A stretch of 64,000 nt of DNA from Actinocrispum wychmicini (GCF_004345645.1 NZ_SLWS01000004.1:558001-622000); one strand, 5' to 3'. Positions 33,588 to 42,994 are shown, counted from the stretch's first letter. A program made the numbers and translations. Notes: a model not told the origin generated them from the sequence alone.

Positions 33588-35747
33588 ATGGTCCGTGCGC
33601 ACGCTGTGCCGCGGGCGGACTGGCCACCAGAGGGCCCGGCCGAGGAGGGCGGCCAGCGCGGGGACCAGCACCAGCGAAAGGACGAGCGCGGAGAGCATGA
33701 TGCCGAGCGCCATCGCGAAGGCGACCTGTTCGTTGCCTGGGCTGGTGGCGAGCGTGGCGAAGGAGCCGGCAAGCACCAGACCGGCCGTCGCGATGGCCGG
33801 TGTGGTGTGCCGGACCGCGCGAGCGACTGCGGCACGGGCCGGGCCCGGTCGCCGCATCTCCTCCCGGACCCGGTCGGTGATCAGGATGTTGTAGTCGGTG
33901 CCCAGTGCCACGACGAACAGGAACAGCACCAGTGGCAGGGTGAAGTTGACGCCTGGGTTGCCGAGGGTGTGCTGGAACAGCAGGGTGGCGGCGCCGAGGG
34001 TGGCGGCGAAGCCGAGCCCGACGGAGAGCATCAGCAGCACCGGTGCGAGCAGGCTGCGCAGGAGCAGCAGCAGGATCAGCGCGATCAGCGCGGCCGCGAC
34101 CGGGAACACGATCTTCAGGTCATGGTCGACGGCGGTGGCGATGTCGGCGAAGATCGCCGCGGTCCCGCCGACGTGTGCCGTCGTCCCGCTGGGTGTGTTC
34201 CGGGCGACCGCGTCCCGGACCGGTCCGGAGGCCAGGTCACGGGCCTGTTGGCTCTGCGGGTCGGCGGTCAGGTAGAGGTCGATCCGGGCGGCCCGGTGGT
34301 CCTCGTTCAGGACCGTCTTCGCGACCTGGCCGACACCCTTGACCTGGGCGAGCCCTCGGGCGAGGCCGTCCAGCCGGTCGGTGGTCAGTGCGCCGCCGTC
34401 CTTGGCGGTGACGAAGACGCTAGTCGGGTCCGACGCTCCGGCCGGCAGCGTGCGGGAGATCTCGGCCGCGGTGGCTACGGCCGGGGTTGGGTCACCGGAG
34501 TCGCCCCGGCCGTAGTCCATGCGGATGCCGACCAACCCCGCGGCCAGCGCGCCAAGCAGGGCGACGGAGGCAGCCACCATCATCAACGGTCGTCGCGTGA
34601 CCGGCGCGCCCAGGCGGGCGGCGCGGCCTTCTCGCGGCGTGTCGCGCAGCGATTTGGAGGGCCAGAACATCTTGCGCCCGGCGGCCGCGAGCAGCGCCGG
34701 CATCAGGGTGAGGCTGCCGAGCAGCATCACCAGGACCGCGATGGCGATCGCCGGGCCCAGCGAGCGGAACTGCCCGAAGGTCGCCAGGCCCAGCGTGGCG
34801 AACGCGGCCACGATGGTCAGCGCCGCCGAAGTGATCGCGGTGCCCACCCGGGCGGTGACCTGCCCAGCCACTTCGCGGGCGGACTGCTCAGGTCGGTCGC
34901 GCAGGTGTTCGCGGAAGCGGAACAGCAGGAACAGCAGGTAGTCGATGCCGATGCCGAGCAGGACCACGTTGATCAGGTCCGGGGTGCCCGCGTCGAGCTT
35001 CTGCCCGGTGAGCGTCGCGGCACCCGCCACGGCTCCCGCCGCGACACCGCCGATGACGGCGACCGCCAGCAGCGGTAGCAGGGCCGCCAGCACGCTGCGG
35101 AACACCAGCACGTTGAGCAGGATGATGAACACCGTGACGAGGGCGCTTCCCACCTTCGCGGCGGTCTCGTTGGCATCTGCCGTGTCGACTCGGTCGGCGA
35201 GACCCCCGGTGAAACCGGTGCGCATCCCCGCCTCGGCGAACTGCGTCCGGGCGGCGTCCCGGAAGGTCCGGTAGACGTCCTGCACCCCCTTGGCCGAGGG
35301 ATTCCCGGTCAGCTGGACGGAGAGCAGTTCGAAACCCCGGTCGGGCGCTGTCATGGCCGGGGCGATCCGGGGTGTCTGGGAGTGGTCCGGGACCAGGAAC
35401 CGCGGCATGTCGTCGTCGCCCCTCGGCATGACCACCCGGCGCTGGGCCAGCTTCGCCGCCTCGGCCTCGACCCGCTCCTCGTCGGCGGCACCAAGGGCCC
35501 TGCCGTCGGCGCGGGCCACCAGCATCGTCACCGTGGTGGCATCGGGGTTCACCCCGAACTGCTGCTCGGCGATCCGCAGCGCGGCGGCCGAGTCGTAGCC
35601 GCTGGGCAGGAAGTCCCCGGCCTGGTGCTGGGTGACGCGGGCGATCAGCGTCGGGGTCAGCGCGATCAACGCGACACCCAGCACCAGCCAGGCGGTGATG
35701 ACCCGCCACGGGTGTCGGGTGGAATATCCGGTCAGGGCGCGGATCAC
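33516..35747 (-). CDS. MMPL-family RND transporter
   Basis: The 743-residue protein has the MMPL layout: a first membrane helix, a periplasmic domain (residues about 40-190), six membrane segments with GIDYLLFLLFRFREHL, a second periplasmic loop and another six segments with GTDYNILITDRVREEM. These Asp-Tyr pairs are the proton-relay motifs of the family. It exports lipids or other hydrophobic molecules, driven by the proton gradient. GTG at 35747 follows GGAGGACC. It is divergent from a two-component system and a perfect 16-base palindrome lies between them, implying direct control. Whether it exports the cluster product is unknown. Confidence 0.94.
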   Translation of the reverse strand: MIRALTGYSTRHPWRVITAWLVLGVALIALTPTLIARVTQHQAGDFLPSGYDSAAALRIAEQQFGVNPDATTVTMLVARADGRALGAADEERVEAEAAKLAQRRVVMPRGDDDMPRFLVPDHSQTPRIAPAMTAPDRGFELLSVQLTGNPSAKGVQDVYRTFRDAARTQFAEAGMRTGFTGGLADRVDTADANETAAKVGSALVTVFIILLNVLVFRSVLAALLPLLAVAVIGGVAAGAVAGAATLTGQKLDAGTPDLINVVLLGIGIDYLLFLLFRFREHLRDRPEQSAREVAGQVTARVGTAITSAALTIVAAFATLGLATFGQFRSLGPAIAIAVLVMLLGSLTLMPALLAAAGRKMFWPSKSLRDTPREGRAARLGAPVTRRPLMMVAASVALLGALAAGLVGIRMDYGRGDSGDPTPAVATAAEISRTLPAGASDPTSVFVTAKDGGALTTDRLDGLARGLAQVKGVGQVAKTVLNEDHRAARIDLYLTADPQSQQARDLASGPVRDAVARNTPSGTTAHVGGTAAIFADIATAVDHDLKIVFPVAAALIALILLLLLRSLLAPVLLMLSVGLGFAATLGAATLLFQHTLGNPGVNFTLPLVLFLFVVALGTDYNILITDRVREEMRRPGPARAAVARAVRHTTPAIATAGLVLAGSFATLATSPGNEQVAFAMALGIMLSALVLSLVLVPALAALLGRALWWPVRPRHSVRTDHSGHGSRYAAGDREQVADSGVLKG

Positions 35748-35880
35748 GAGGTCCTCCGGCGAATGCGGGCGTCTGCCGGGGGTTCCCGGCCGGTTTTCAG
35801 CCCATCAGTCCGACCGGTCGGCAAGCGTCGTAACCGCGGATGATCCGAACCGGGGCCCTGAGTCCCCTCCACCATCCCGT

Positions 35881-35896
35881 GACCAGGATCCTGGTC
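35881..35896. promoter_or_regulatory. Perfect 16-base palindrome between MMPL and two-component genes
   Basis: GACCAGGATCCTGGTC is a fully symmetric 16-mer centred between the MMPL start (35747) and the kinase start (35979). A LuxR-type response regulator such as the one at 37151 is the natural candidate to bind it. Confidence 0.6.
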
Positions 35897-35978
35897 CTAG
35901 TCCCATGGCCGCGAGCTGCTGCCGCCCAGGTGCTGTGCGACCCTGTCCTGAGGGGGCCGTAAGCAGGGAGAACAGGAC

Positions 35979-37154
35979 ATGCCCAGGAGCCGACACAGCC
36001 GGCCTGACGCCTGGGAGCCGCCGTGGACCCGTAACGACGCGCTCGTGGCCGCCGGGGCCTGCGTGCTGAACCTGCTCAGCTACGTGTTCTTCAACACCCC
36101 CGACGACCAACACGTCGTGAGCGTGACCGGGTTCCTCCTGGTCGCGCTGGCAGCCGTACCACTGCTCGCCCGGCGCACCCACCCAGTGGCGGTGCTCGCC
36201 GCTGTCCTGATCCTCGACACGACGGCCACCCTGGCCGTGCCGTTGTCCCGCCACTTCGGTGCCGTCCTGGTGGTCGCCCTGTACTCAGTCGCCCGGTTCC
36301 GCCCCGGCTGGGTGACGGCGGTCGCGGCCGTCGCGACGGCGTCGCTGACGCTGTTGAGCCAGAGCAACGGCCGGATTCCGTCCTGGCCGGACCTCATCAA
36401 CTCGCCCCTCACCGTCCTGATCGTCGTCGGCGCCGCCCTGGTGATCAACCGTTGGCAGCAGGAGGTGGCGACCAACCGCCAACTCCTCGCCGACCGTGCG
36501 GTGGCCGACGAACGCCGCCGCATCGCACGGGAGCTGCACGACATCGTGGCCCACCACATCACCACCATGCAGCTGATGGCCGGCGGAGCCCGAGCCAACA
36601 TCGCCCAACCGGAGGTGGTCCAGGACGCCCTGGTCACCTTGGAGTCCTCCGGGCGGCTCGCGCTGCGCGAGATGCGCCAGCTCCTCGACGTGCTGCGGGC
36701 CGACGACGAGCCGGAGGCCGCGCCGCCGCTGCCGCAGCCCGGCGTCGACGACCTCGACCGCTTGGTGGCCGAGTCTCGTCTGGCCGGACTGCCGACCGAG
36801 TTCACCGTCCGCGGGCCGCGGCGTCCGCTGCCGCCGACCGTCGGCCTCACGGTGTTCAGGATCGCCCAGGAGGCCCTCAGCAACGCCCGCAAGTACGCAG
36901 GGCACGCCCGCGCGTCCGTACAGCTGACGTACCGCCAGGACGGGGTCACCGTCGAGGTACGGGACGACGGCGGGGACACGCCACCGCAGGAGATGGCGCT
37001 GGGCTCGGGCGGTTACGGCCTGATCGGCATGCGCGAGCGCGTCGCCCTGCACGGCGGCACCCTCACCGCCGGCCCGCAGGCCGACGGGGGGTTCGCGGTG
37101 GTGGCTGACCTGCCGCTGAGCCCGACCGACCAGCACGAGGGGGCGCTGCGATGA
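35979..37154 (+). CDS. NarL-type sensor histidine kinase
   Basis: The 391-residue kinase has four to five membrane segments in residues 20-155, a HisKA_3 domain with H187 in RIARELHDIVAHHITTM, and an ATPase domain with FRIAQEALSNARKYA (N box) and GGYGLIGMRERVALHGG (G box). Its stop overlaps the response regulator start by four bases. The divergent MMPL exporter is the probable regulated gene. Confidence 0.94.
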   Translation: MPRSRHSRPDAWEPPWTRNDALVAAGACVLNLLSYVFFNTPDDQHVVSVTGFLLVALAAVPLLARRTHPVAVLAAVLILDTTATLAVPLSRHFGAVLVVALYSVARFRPGWVTAVAAVATASLTLLSQSNGRIPSWPDLINSPLTVLIVVGAALVINRWQQEVATNRQLLADRAVADERRRIARELHDIVAHHITTMQLMAGGARANIAQPEVVQDALVTLESSGRLALREMRQLLDVLRADDEPEAAPPLPQPGVDDLDRLVAESRLAGLPTEFTVRGPRRPLPPTVGLTVFRIAQEALSNARKYAGHARASVQLTYRQDGVTVEVRDDGGDTPPQEMALGSGGYGLIGMRERVALHGGTLTAGPQADGGFAVVADLPLSPTDQHEGALR

Positions 37155-37825
37155 CCGGGTCCGGGCGGATCAGGGTGCTGATCGTGGACGACCAGCCGCT
37201 GGTCCGGCGCGGCCTGTCGCTGATCCTCTCGCCCGACCCGTCGTTCGAGGTGGTGGGCGAGGCCGAGAACGGCACGCAGGCGATCGCCCTCGCCCACCAA
37301 CTGCGTCCGGACGTGGTGGTGATGGACATCCGGATGCCCGGCCTCGACGGCGTCGGCGCGACCAGGGAACTCGCCGCCACCGCGCCCGGCTGCCGGGTCC
37401 TGGCCCTCAGCACCTTCGACATGGACGAGTACGTGGTGGGCGCCCTGCGCGCTGGGGCCTACGGGTTCCTGCCCAAGGACAGCTCCCCGGAGGATCTGAG
37501 CGCGGCCATCCGCACCGTCCACGCCGGCGAGGCCGCTGTCGCGCCGCGCCTGCTCACCCGGCTGATCTCCACCTACGTACGACCACCCGGCACTGCCCGA
37601 CCGACCCCCACCGGCCTCAGTGACCTCACACCCCGGGAGGTCGAGGTGTGGCGTCTGATGGCCACCGGCCTGGACAACTCCGAGATCGCCCGCGCCCTGG
37701 ACATCAGCCTGTCCACGGTCAAGAACCACATCACCAGCATCTTCGACAAGCTGACCGTCCGCGACCGCGCCCAAGCGGTCATCGCGGCCTACGAGTCGGG
37801 CCTCGTCACCGCCGGTGCCTCCTGA
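37151..37825 (+). CDS. NarL/FixJ-family response regulator
   Basis: The 224-residue protein has a receiver domain (D59 in VVVMDIRMPGLDG, pocket VDDQ) and a LuxR helix-turn-helix (LTPREVEVWRLMATGLDNSEIA, then TVKNHITSIFDKL). It is translated with the kinase from overlapping ATGA. Its 3' end overlaps the convergent hydrolase gene by 37 bases. It may bind the palindrome at 35881. Confidence 0.94.
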   Translation: MTGSGRIRVLIVDDQPLVRRGLSLILSPDPSFEVVGEAENGTQAIALAHQLRPDVVVMDIRMPGLDGVGATRELAATAPGCRVLALSTFDMDEYVVGALRAGAYGFLPKDSSPEDLSAAIRTVHAGEAAVAPRLLTRLISTYVRPPGTARPTPTGLSDLTPREVEVWRLMATGLDNSEIARALDISLSTVKNHITSIFDKLTVRDRAQAVIAAYESGLVTAGAS

Positions 37826-38631
37826 TCGTCGGGTCCGCATCGGACGAACGCCAGCAGGTCGGCGTTGAGCTGCTGGCGGTGGGACAGCTGGAGCATGTGG
37901 GGCGCGTCGCGGTAGACCAGGAACCTGCTGTCGGGGATCAGCTCGGCCGAGCGGCGACCAAAGACGTCCAAGGGCCCGAAGAGGTCGCTGTCGCCGTGCA
38001 CCACCAGCGCGGGAACCGTGATCTCGCGCATCTCGGCGCTGAAGTCGGCCGCCACGTGCGCGGCGGCGCAGTCCACCGCGGCCTTGAGTGACACCCCCAT
38101 CCAGTCCTGGATGGTGCGTTGCGTTTCCACCGGGGGTATCGCGCGGCTGGGTAGCCCGCTGCCGAAGGACGCCGCGGTGCTGTCCGCCACCCACTGGCCG
38201 TAGCCGTCTCGAAGCTGGTCCAGCCACTGCGTCGCCTCGGCGGGACCGAGATCCAGTTTCGGCACCGTGGCACCCACCAACGCGATGCCCGAGACGCGCT
38301 GGTCACCGTGTCTGCTGAGGTACCGGACGATCTCGCCGCCGCCCATCGAGTGCCCGACCAGGGTGACGTCGGTGAGCTCAAGGGTGGTGAGTACGGCGGC
38401 CAGATCGTCGGCGAGGGTGTCGAACTCGTATCCGCTACCCGGGTCGTCGGATCGCCCGTGACCGCGGCGGTCGTAGGCGACCGCGCGATACCCGTGCTCG
38501 ACCAGGTGCAGCATCTGGTGCTCCCACATGTGGCCACTCATCAGCATGCTGTGCACGAACACGACCGGGCGTCCAGCGCCCCAGTCCCGGTAGTACAGCT
38601 CGGTTCCGTCCGAAGTACGTAAGGTCGGCAT
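37789..38631 (-). CDS. Alpha/beta hydrolase
   Basis: The 280-residue protein belongs to the haloperoxidase-like branch of alpha/beta hydrolases: oxyanion segment VVFVHSMLMSG, YDRRGHGRSD, nucleophile S95 in GHSMGG, acid in HGDSDLFGP and histidine in RDAPHMLQLS. It is probably a soluble esterase; substrate unknown. It is preceded by a very small open frame, and the MerR regulator at 38873 is divergent from this pair and probably controls it. Confidence 0.9.
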   Translation of the reverse strand: MPTLRTSDGTELYYRDWGAGRPVVFVHSMLMSGHMWEHQMLHLVEHGYRAVAYDRRGHGRSDDPGSGYEFDTLADDLAAVLTTLELTDVTLVGHSMGGGEIVRYLSRHGDQRVSGIALVGATVPKLDLGPAEATQWLDQLRDGYGQWVADSTAASFGSGLPSRAIPPVETQRTIQDWMGVSLKAAVDCAAAHVAADFSAEMREITVPALVVHGDSDLFGPLDVFGRRSAELIPDSRFLVYRDAPHMLQLSHRQQLNADLLAFVRCGPDDQEAPAVTRPDS

Positions 38632-38640
38632 GGCAGTTGT

Positions 38641-38745
38641 TCAGCCGGCCAGCGGTTGGGTGGTCAGGTGGTAGTCCGTGCGGATCCGGGCGTTCTCGAC
38701 GTAGCGGGTGGCGATGAGGGTGGGATCGGCGGTCGTGTTCGACAT
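38641..38745 (-). CDS. Small protein or remnant upstream of the hydrolase
   Basis: A 34-residue frame (MSNTTADPTLIATRYVEN...) begins like a SnoaL/NTF2 family protein and stops before the fold could form. It lies nine bases before the hydrolase start and has only a weak GGGAA site. It may be a truncated SnoaL-like gene kept as a leader. Confidence 0.35.
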   Translation of the reverse strand: MSNTTADPTLIATRYVENARIRTDYHLTTQPLAG

Positions 38746-38840
38746 GACTGGGTGTTCCCTTCCGTCGGCCAGGGTGGCCGCTGGCACAGACGGTCGGCGG
38801 TGCCGCCGCGGCAGGGTCAAGCCGGTTCTCCGGGCGAACT

Positions 38841-38855
38841 CTCCCCTTGGGGGAG
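38841..38855. promoter_or_regulatory. MerR-type operator
   Basis: CTCCCC-TTG-GGGGAG is a symmetric element 18-32 bases upstream of the MerR start in the divergent gap. MerR proteins commonly bind symmetric elements of this kind within their promoters. Confidence 0.6.
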
Positions 38856-38872
38856 GGCGCACACTACGGATC

Positions 38873-39709
38873 ATGACCGGGCATCTGTCGATCGGGGACT
38901 TCTCCCGCGCCACCCACCTGACCATCAAGACGCTGCGCCACTATCACCGGATCGGCCTGCTCGAACCCGCTGACGTGGATCCGCACACCGGCTACCGGCG
39001 CTACACCACCGAACAACTGCCCACGGTCCAGGTCATCCGCCGCTTCCGCGACCTGGACATGCCACTGGAGGAGATCCAGGCGATCCTGGCCACACCCGAT
39101 CCACGGGTGCGCACCGAACGGATCGTGATGCATCTCAAGCGCCTGGAAGAACACCTCGGGCGCACGCAGCGAGCCGTCGGCACGTTGCGTGATCTCCTCG
39201 TGCGGGACGCCGCCGGCGGAGTCGCCGACGTCGAGCTGCGCAGCGCACCCGCCGTCCCGGCTGCCGTGATCACCGAGACAGTCGCCGCCGAAGACGCGGC
39301 GACCTGGCAACAGGGCGCGCTCGGTGAGCTCTACGCGACGCTGGCCGCGCAACAACTTCCCCACACCGGTCCGGCCGGCGGCCTCTACGCCGACGAGGTG
39401 TTCACCCACGCCCACGGCCAGGTGACCATCTTCCTGCCCTGCGCCGGCCCGGTCCAGCCGATGGGCCGGGTCTCGACCCAGCTCGTCCCGGCCGCCGAAC
39501 TGGCGGTCATGGCACACGACGGACCACCGACGGATGTCGACCGCACCTACTCGGCCCTCGCGACCTATGTGGCCCGCCACGCCATCTCGGTCGACGGCCC
39601 CATCCGGGAGTACTACGTCGTCGGCCAGCGCGACACAGCGGACACGACACAATGGCGAACCGAGGTCGGCTGGCCGGTCTTCCTCACCGGCGCGGCCGTC
39701 CAGGAGTGA
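38873..39709 (+). CDS. MerR-family regulator with GyrI-like effector domain
   Basis: The 278-residue protein has an N-terminal MerR winged helix (IGDFSRATHLTIKTLRHYHRIGLLEPADVD, with YRRY), a coiled-coil linker (residues 75-110) and a C-terminal GyrI-like ligand-binding domain with a YVARHAISVDGPIREYY segment. It resembles multidrug-type MerR activators such as BmrR. The ATG at 38873 is supported by the operator just upstream. Probable target: the divergent hydrolase. Confidence 0.9.
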   Translation: MTGHLSIGDFSRATHLTIKTLRHYHRIGLLEPADVDPHTGYRRYTTEQLPTVQVIRRFRDLDMPLEEIQAILATPDPRVRTERIVMHLKRLEEHLGRTQRAVGTLRDLLVRDAAGGVADVELRSAPAVPAAVITETVAAEDAATWQQGALGELYATLAAQQLPHTGPAGGLYADEVFTHAHGQVTIFLPCAGPVQPMGRVSTQLVPAAELAVMAHDGPPTDVDRTYSALATYVARHAISVDGPIREYYVVGQRDTADTTQWRTEVGWPVFLTGAAVQE

Positions 39710-39778
39710 CCGTCCGGATGACGCCCGGGGTGGTGGCCGTGTCAGCCCGGTGACTGTTCGGTGTCAGGACGGCTGGCG

Positions 39779-41014
39779 ATGGTGGCGGCTGTGATCAGTT
39801 CACCGATCGCGGCCTCGGAGCCGCGAACAACCAGGAGTACCAACAGGGTCCGGACGCCGCGGGTCCTCCGGCGGGTGGGGGTCGCGGCGCTGGCGGTCAC
39901 GTTGCTGGCCGGGGCGGCCGCGCCCGCGACGGCCGCTGCCAGGCCGGACCGGCCGGAGTTGCAGGCGGCCATCCAGTCCATCGTCGACCAGGGTTTCGCC
40001 GGGACGCAGATGCGCGTGCGCGACCAGCGGGGCGAGTGGGTCGGCAGTGCCGGGGTGAGCAAGCTGGGTGAGCCCGCGAAGCCCGCCACGTACGGGCGGT
40101 TTCGGGTGGGCAGCGCCACCAAGGCGTTCACCGCGACGGTGGCGTTGCAGCTGGTGGCCGCCGGCCAGGTCGGGCTCGACACCCCGGCGGCCGACTACCT
40201 GCCCGGGTACGGGTTGGACCGGCGGATCACGGTGCGGATGTTGTTGCAGCACACCAGCGGGCTGTTCAACTTCACCGGCGAGTTCTACCCGGACCGGTTC
40301 GAGCCGGGGATCCCGGTGACCGGCGAGGAGTGGGTGGACAACCGGTTCCACGTCTATCCGCCGGCGGAGCTGGCCCGGTTCGCGTTGGCCAAGCCGACCC
40401 GGTTCGAGCCGGGCACGGGCTGGAGCTACGCCAACACCAACTACGTGCTGATCAGGCTGCTGATCGAGAAGGTCACCGGGCATTCGTACGTCGACGAGGT
40501 GAAGCGGCGGATCCTGTGGCCGCTCAAGCTCTGGGGTACTGAGGCGCCGGAACTCTGGTCGACGGAGATCCTCGGGCCGCACGCCCACGGTTACTACCGG
40601 TACGAGGACGCCTCCGGGCAGAAGCAGACGGTTGACGTCTCCCGGCAGAACCCGTCGTGGCTGTCCAACGGCGGTGACATGATCTCGACCACCCAGGATC
40701 TCAGCACGTTCCTCGCCGCGTTGCTCGGCGGGAAGCTGCTGCCGGCCCCACTGTTGGCCCAGATGCTCACGCCGTATCCGACGAGCGGCTACGGCTTCGG
40801 GTTGACCATGATGGCCATGGGCCCGAGTTGTGGCGGCACTCTCGTCGCCATCAGCGGCTTCATCAACGGCTACGGGCAGCTGACGTACAGCACGCTCGAC
40901 GGCCGCAAGACCCTGTCCGCCTCGGTGACCACCGGGGACAAAGACGTCGACCTGATTCCGGAAGGCGCCAAGGCGGTCCAGAAGCTCCTCAAGGCGGAGT
41001 TCTGCACCGGATAG
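39779..41014 (+). CDS. Secreted serine hydrolase (class C beta-lactamase fold)
   Basis: The protein of about 411 residues has an N-terminal export signal (RRVGVAALAVTLLAGAAAPATA) and a beta-lactamase/D,D-peptidase domain: SxxK in GSATKAF, the SYANTNY tyrosine motif, and LQHTSGLFNF. Such enzymes are D-alanyl-D-alanine carboxypeptidases or esterases outside the cell. The start is uncertain because the frame is open from GTG 39761 and the signal begins later; ATG 39779 is used. Confidence 0.88.
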   Translation: MVAAVISSPIAASEPRTTRSTNRVRTPRVLRRVGVAALAVTLLAGAAAPATAAARPDRPELQAAIQSIVDQGFAGTQMRVRDQRGEWVGSAGVSKLGEPAKPATYGRFRVGSATKAFTATVALQLVAAGQVGLDTPAADYLPGYGLDRRITVRMLLQHTSGLFNFTGEFYPDRFEPGIPVTGEEWVDNRFHVYPPAELARFALAKPTRFEPGTGWSYANTNYVLIRLLIEKVTGHSYVDEVKRRILWPLKLWGTEAPELWSTEILGPHAHGYYRYEDASGQKQTVDVSRQNPSWLSNGGDMISTTQDLSTFLAALLGGKLLPAPLLAQMLTPYPTSGYGFGLTMMAMGPSCGGTLVAISGFINGYGQLTYSTLDGRKTLSASVTTGDKDVDLIPEGAKAVQKLLKAEFCTG

Positions 41015-41026
41015 GCCGGCGCGGAT

Positions 41027-41052
41027 CGGCCACGCCGAGTCCGGTGTGGCCG
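41027..41052. terminator. Hairpin between convergent genes
   Basis: CGGCCAC (41027-41033) and GTGGCCG (41046-41052) form a 7-base stem between the serine hydrolase and Lrp genes. It is a plausible shared terminator with no T tract. Confidence 0.5.
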
Positions 41053-41072
41053 GTCCAGCCGCAGTCCTGGCG

Positions 41073-42113
41073 TCACCGCGGTTCGGCCGCGAGCGGAAGA
41101 GTGCGGCCGTTGCGGATGGTCCGGTCCTCGGCGAGTTGGGCCCGCCACCAAGGGGCTTCGACGAAACCGCGTTTGAGCGACAGCAGCTCCACCGAGGAGC
41201 TCCACCCGATCACGCCGTCGAGTTCCGCGAGGGTGGCGGTGGTGAACTCGAACAGGCCGCGGGTGGAGGACGCGATCACCTCGCAGAGTAAGGAGTTGCC
41301 GTCCAGGGTCGCCGCCAGGTAGCGCACGGACCGGTGTTGGGCCAGCGACTGCGCCACCGAACTGAGCTTCGCGGGCTGGACGGTCACTGTCAGCAGCGTC
41401 TCGGTCTCCAGGCCCAGTGCGGCCGCGGGCACGAGGGTCACCACGGACGCGCAGCCGTCGTTGATCATCCGCTCGAACCGCCGCCGCACCGTGCTTTCGT
41501 TGATCTCCAGTGCGTCGGCGACGGCTTTGAAACTCGCCCGCCCGTCCTCCCGCAGGACCCGCAGGATGGCCACGTCGAGTTTGTCCAGGTGCTCCGGGGC
41601 GCACGTCGGCTCCTCCGTGGCGCGGTGGGGCACCGGCGCGGTGGCGTCGAGCAGCTGCTGGCTCCAGTCGTGGGTGATCTTGTAGACGTGCAGGATCAGG
41701 TCGCTGTACCAGCGCTCGACCCCCTCGATGCGCTGGACTTCCAGCATGGTTCGGGGATAGCGGGTGGCGCCGGCGGGCACGACCAGCTCGACCGCGATGT
41801 CGTACGGCCCGGTGATCAGGCCGGCGTACCGGATGTCGTCGCGGCCGACCAGCTGCTCGGCGACCTCGAACTGGGTGCCGGGCCGGCAGCCGATCCGCGC
41901 GAAGAACGTCTCCACCGGACCGGTGCTGCCCAGGCTCGCCATGACGGCCACGCGCATCACACCGTCGGCGATCAGCTGCTGCACCCGCCGGGCCACCGTC
42001 GGGACGGACGTGTCGCAGGCCGCCGCGATCGCGGTCCAACTGGCGCGGCCGTCCTGTTGCAGCGCCACGATGATCTGGCGGCTGAGGTCGTCGAGGGTGG
42101 CGAGCGCCTTCAC
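41073..42113 (-). CDS. Lrp/AsnC-family regulator with duplicated module
   Basis: The 346-residue protein contains two Lrp/AsnC units in tandem: helix-turn-helix 1 (LDDLSRQIIVALQQDGRASW) with a RAM domain, then helix-turn-helix 2 (LDKLDVAILRVLREDGRASF) with a second RAM domain. Normal Lrp proteins are about 150-170 residues, so this is a fused dimer. The GTG at 42113 overlaps the stop of the preceding hydrolase gene by four bases, placing it last in the peptide-utilisation operon. A symmetric TCAA-N8-TTGA site at 48954 is a candidate target. It likely senses an amino acid released from peptides. Confidence 0.9.
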   Translation of the reverse strand: MKALATLDDLSRQIIVALQQDGRASWTAIAAACDTSVPTVARRVQQLIADGVMRVAVMASLGSTGPVETFFARIGCRPGTQFEVAEQLVGRDDIRYAGLITGPYDIAVELVVPAGATRYPRTMLEVQRIEGVERWYSDLILHVYKITHDWSQQLLDATAPVPHRATEEPTCAPEHLDKLDVAILRVLREDGRASFKAVADALEINESTVRRRFERMINDGCASVVTLVPAAALGLETETLLTVTVQPAKLSSVAQSLAQHRSVRYLAATLDGNSLLCEVIASSTRGLFEFTTATLAELDGVIGWSSSVELLSLKRGFVEAPWWRAQLAEDRTIRNGRTLPLAAEPR

Positions 42114-42994
42114 TGTCCGATGCCCGCGAGGAACTCCCGTACCGTTCTCGTCCACGCCTCGGCCTCCTCGATCTGCGGTGAGTGCCCCGACTTCTCGAAG
42201 ATCACCAGCCGCGAGTCCGCGACCAGGTTCGCGATGGCCTCGCTGCGGTCCACCGGGGTGATCCAGTCCGTCCGGCCCACGGTGACCAGGGTCGGACAGC
42301 TGATGGACGATAGCGCGGACTTGATGTCGTATCCGGGGATGTTCACCGAAAAAGCGTAGTTGTGAGCCTCGTAACGGTACGGTGTGGCGTCGACGCGCTG
42401 TTGCACTGCGGCCGGGTCGTAGTTGTAGTCGTAGAGCGGCAGGATTTCGCGCCAGCAGTCGCGTAGGTCGTCGTTGTCGCGTACGCGGCCGTTGAAGATG
42501 CGGTCGAGCTTGTCCGGGTCGACCTGCACCCGCGCCGAGGCCAAGGCGTTGGCGCGCGCGGCTTCCTCGTGTGAGTTGTCCGGCGACGTGTCGCGCAGCA
42601 CGAGCGCGGACACGCGGTCGGGGTGGCGGATCGTGTACTCCATGGCCATGAAGCCGCCGTACGACCCGCCGGCCATGATGATCTGCTCGGCGCCGATCCA
42701 TTCACGCAGGCCCTCGATGTCGGCCGCCCACTGCTCGTGGCTGAACGGGCCCTTGCCCTCGCTCTGCCCGGAGCCACGGGCGTCGAACACCACCACCCGG
42801 TAGGTGTCGGCGAGCCGGCCGAAGCTGGCCCGGGGCTCGGCGCGCGAACCCAGTCCGGGGGCGCCGTGGTGGGCGATCAGCACCGGCGCGTCCGGCGGGC
42901 CGAGCACCTCGACGGCCAGCCGGTTGCCGTTGATCTCGACGAACTGTGCCTCGGTGATCGCGGCGGCGAACTTCGGTGAGTCCTGTGTGGACAT
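42110..42994 (-). CDS. Alpha/beta hydrolase (proline iminopeptidase-like)
   Basis: The 294-residue protein has LIAHHGAPGLGS, DARGSGQSEG and the nucleophile S111 in GGSYGGFMAM, the pattern of prolyl iminopeptidases and related hydrolases; the histidine is in EKSGHSPQIE. It probably removes an N-terminal residue from a peptide or hydrolyses an amide or ester. The ATG at 42994 is preferred because AAAGGAG lies 6 bases upstream; an ATG at 43012 overlaps the previous stop. Confidence 0.87.
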   Translation of the reverse strand: MSTQDSPKFAAAITEAQFVEINGNRLAVEVLGPPDAPVLIAHHGAPGLGSRAEPRASFGRLADTYRVVVFDARGSGQSEGKGPFSHEQWAADIEGLREWIGAEQIIMAGGSYGGFMAMEYTIRHPDRVSALVLRDTSPDNSHEEAARANALASARVQVDPDKLDRIFNGRVRDNDDLRDCWREILPLYDYNYDPAAVQQRVDATPYRYEAHNYAFSVNIPGYDIKSALSSISCPTLVTVGRTDWITPVDRSEAIANLVADSRLVIFEKSGHSPQIEEAEAWTRTVREFLAGIGQ

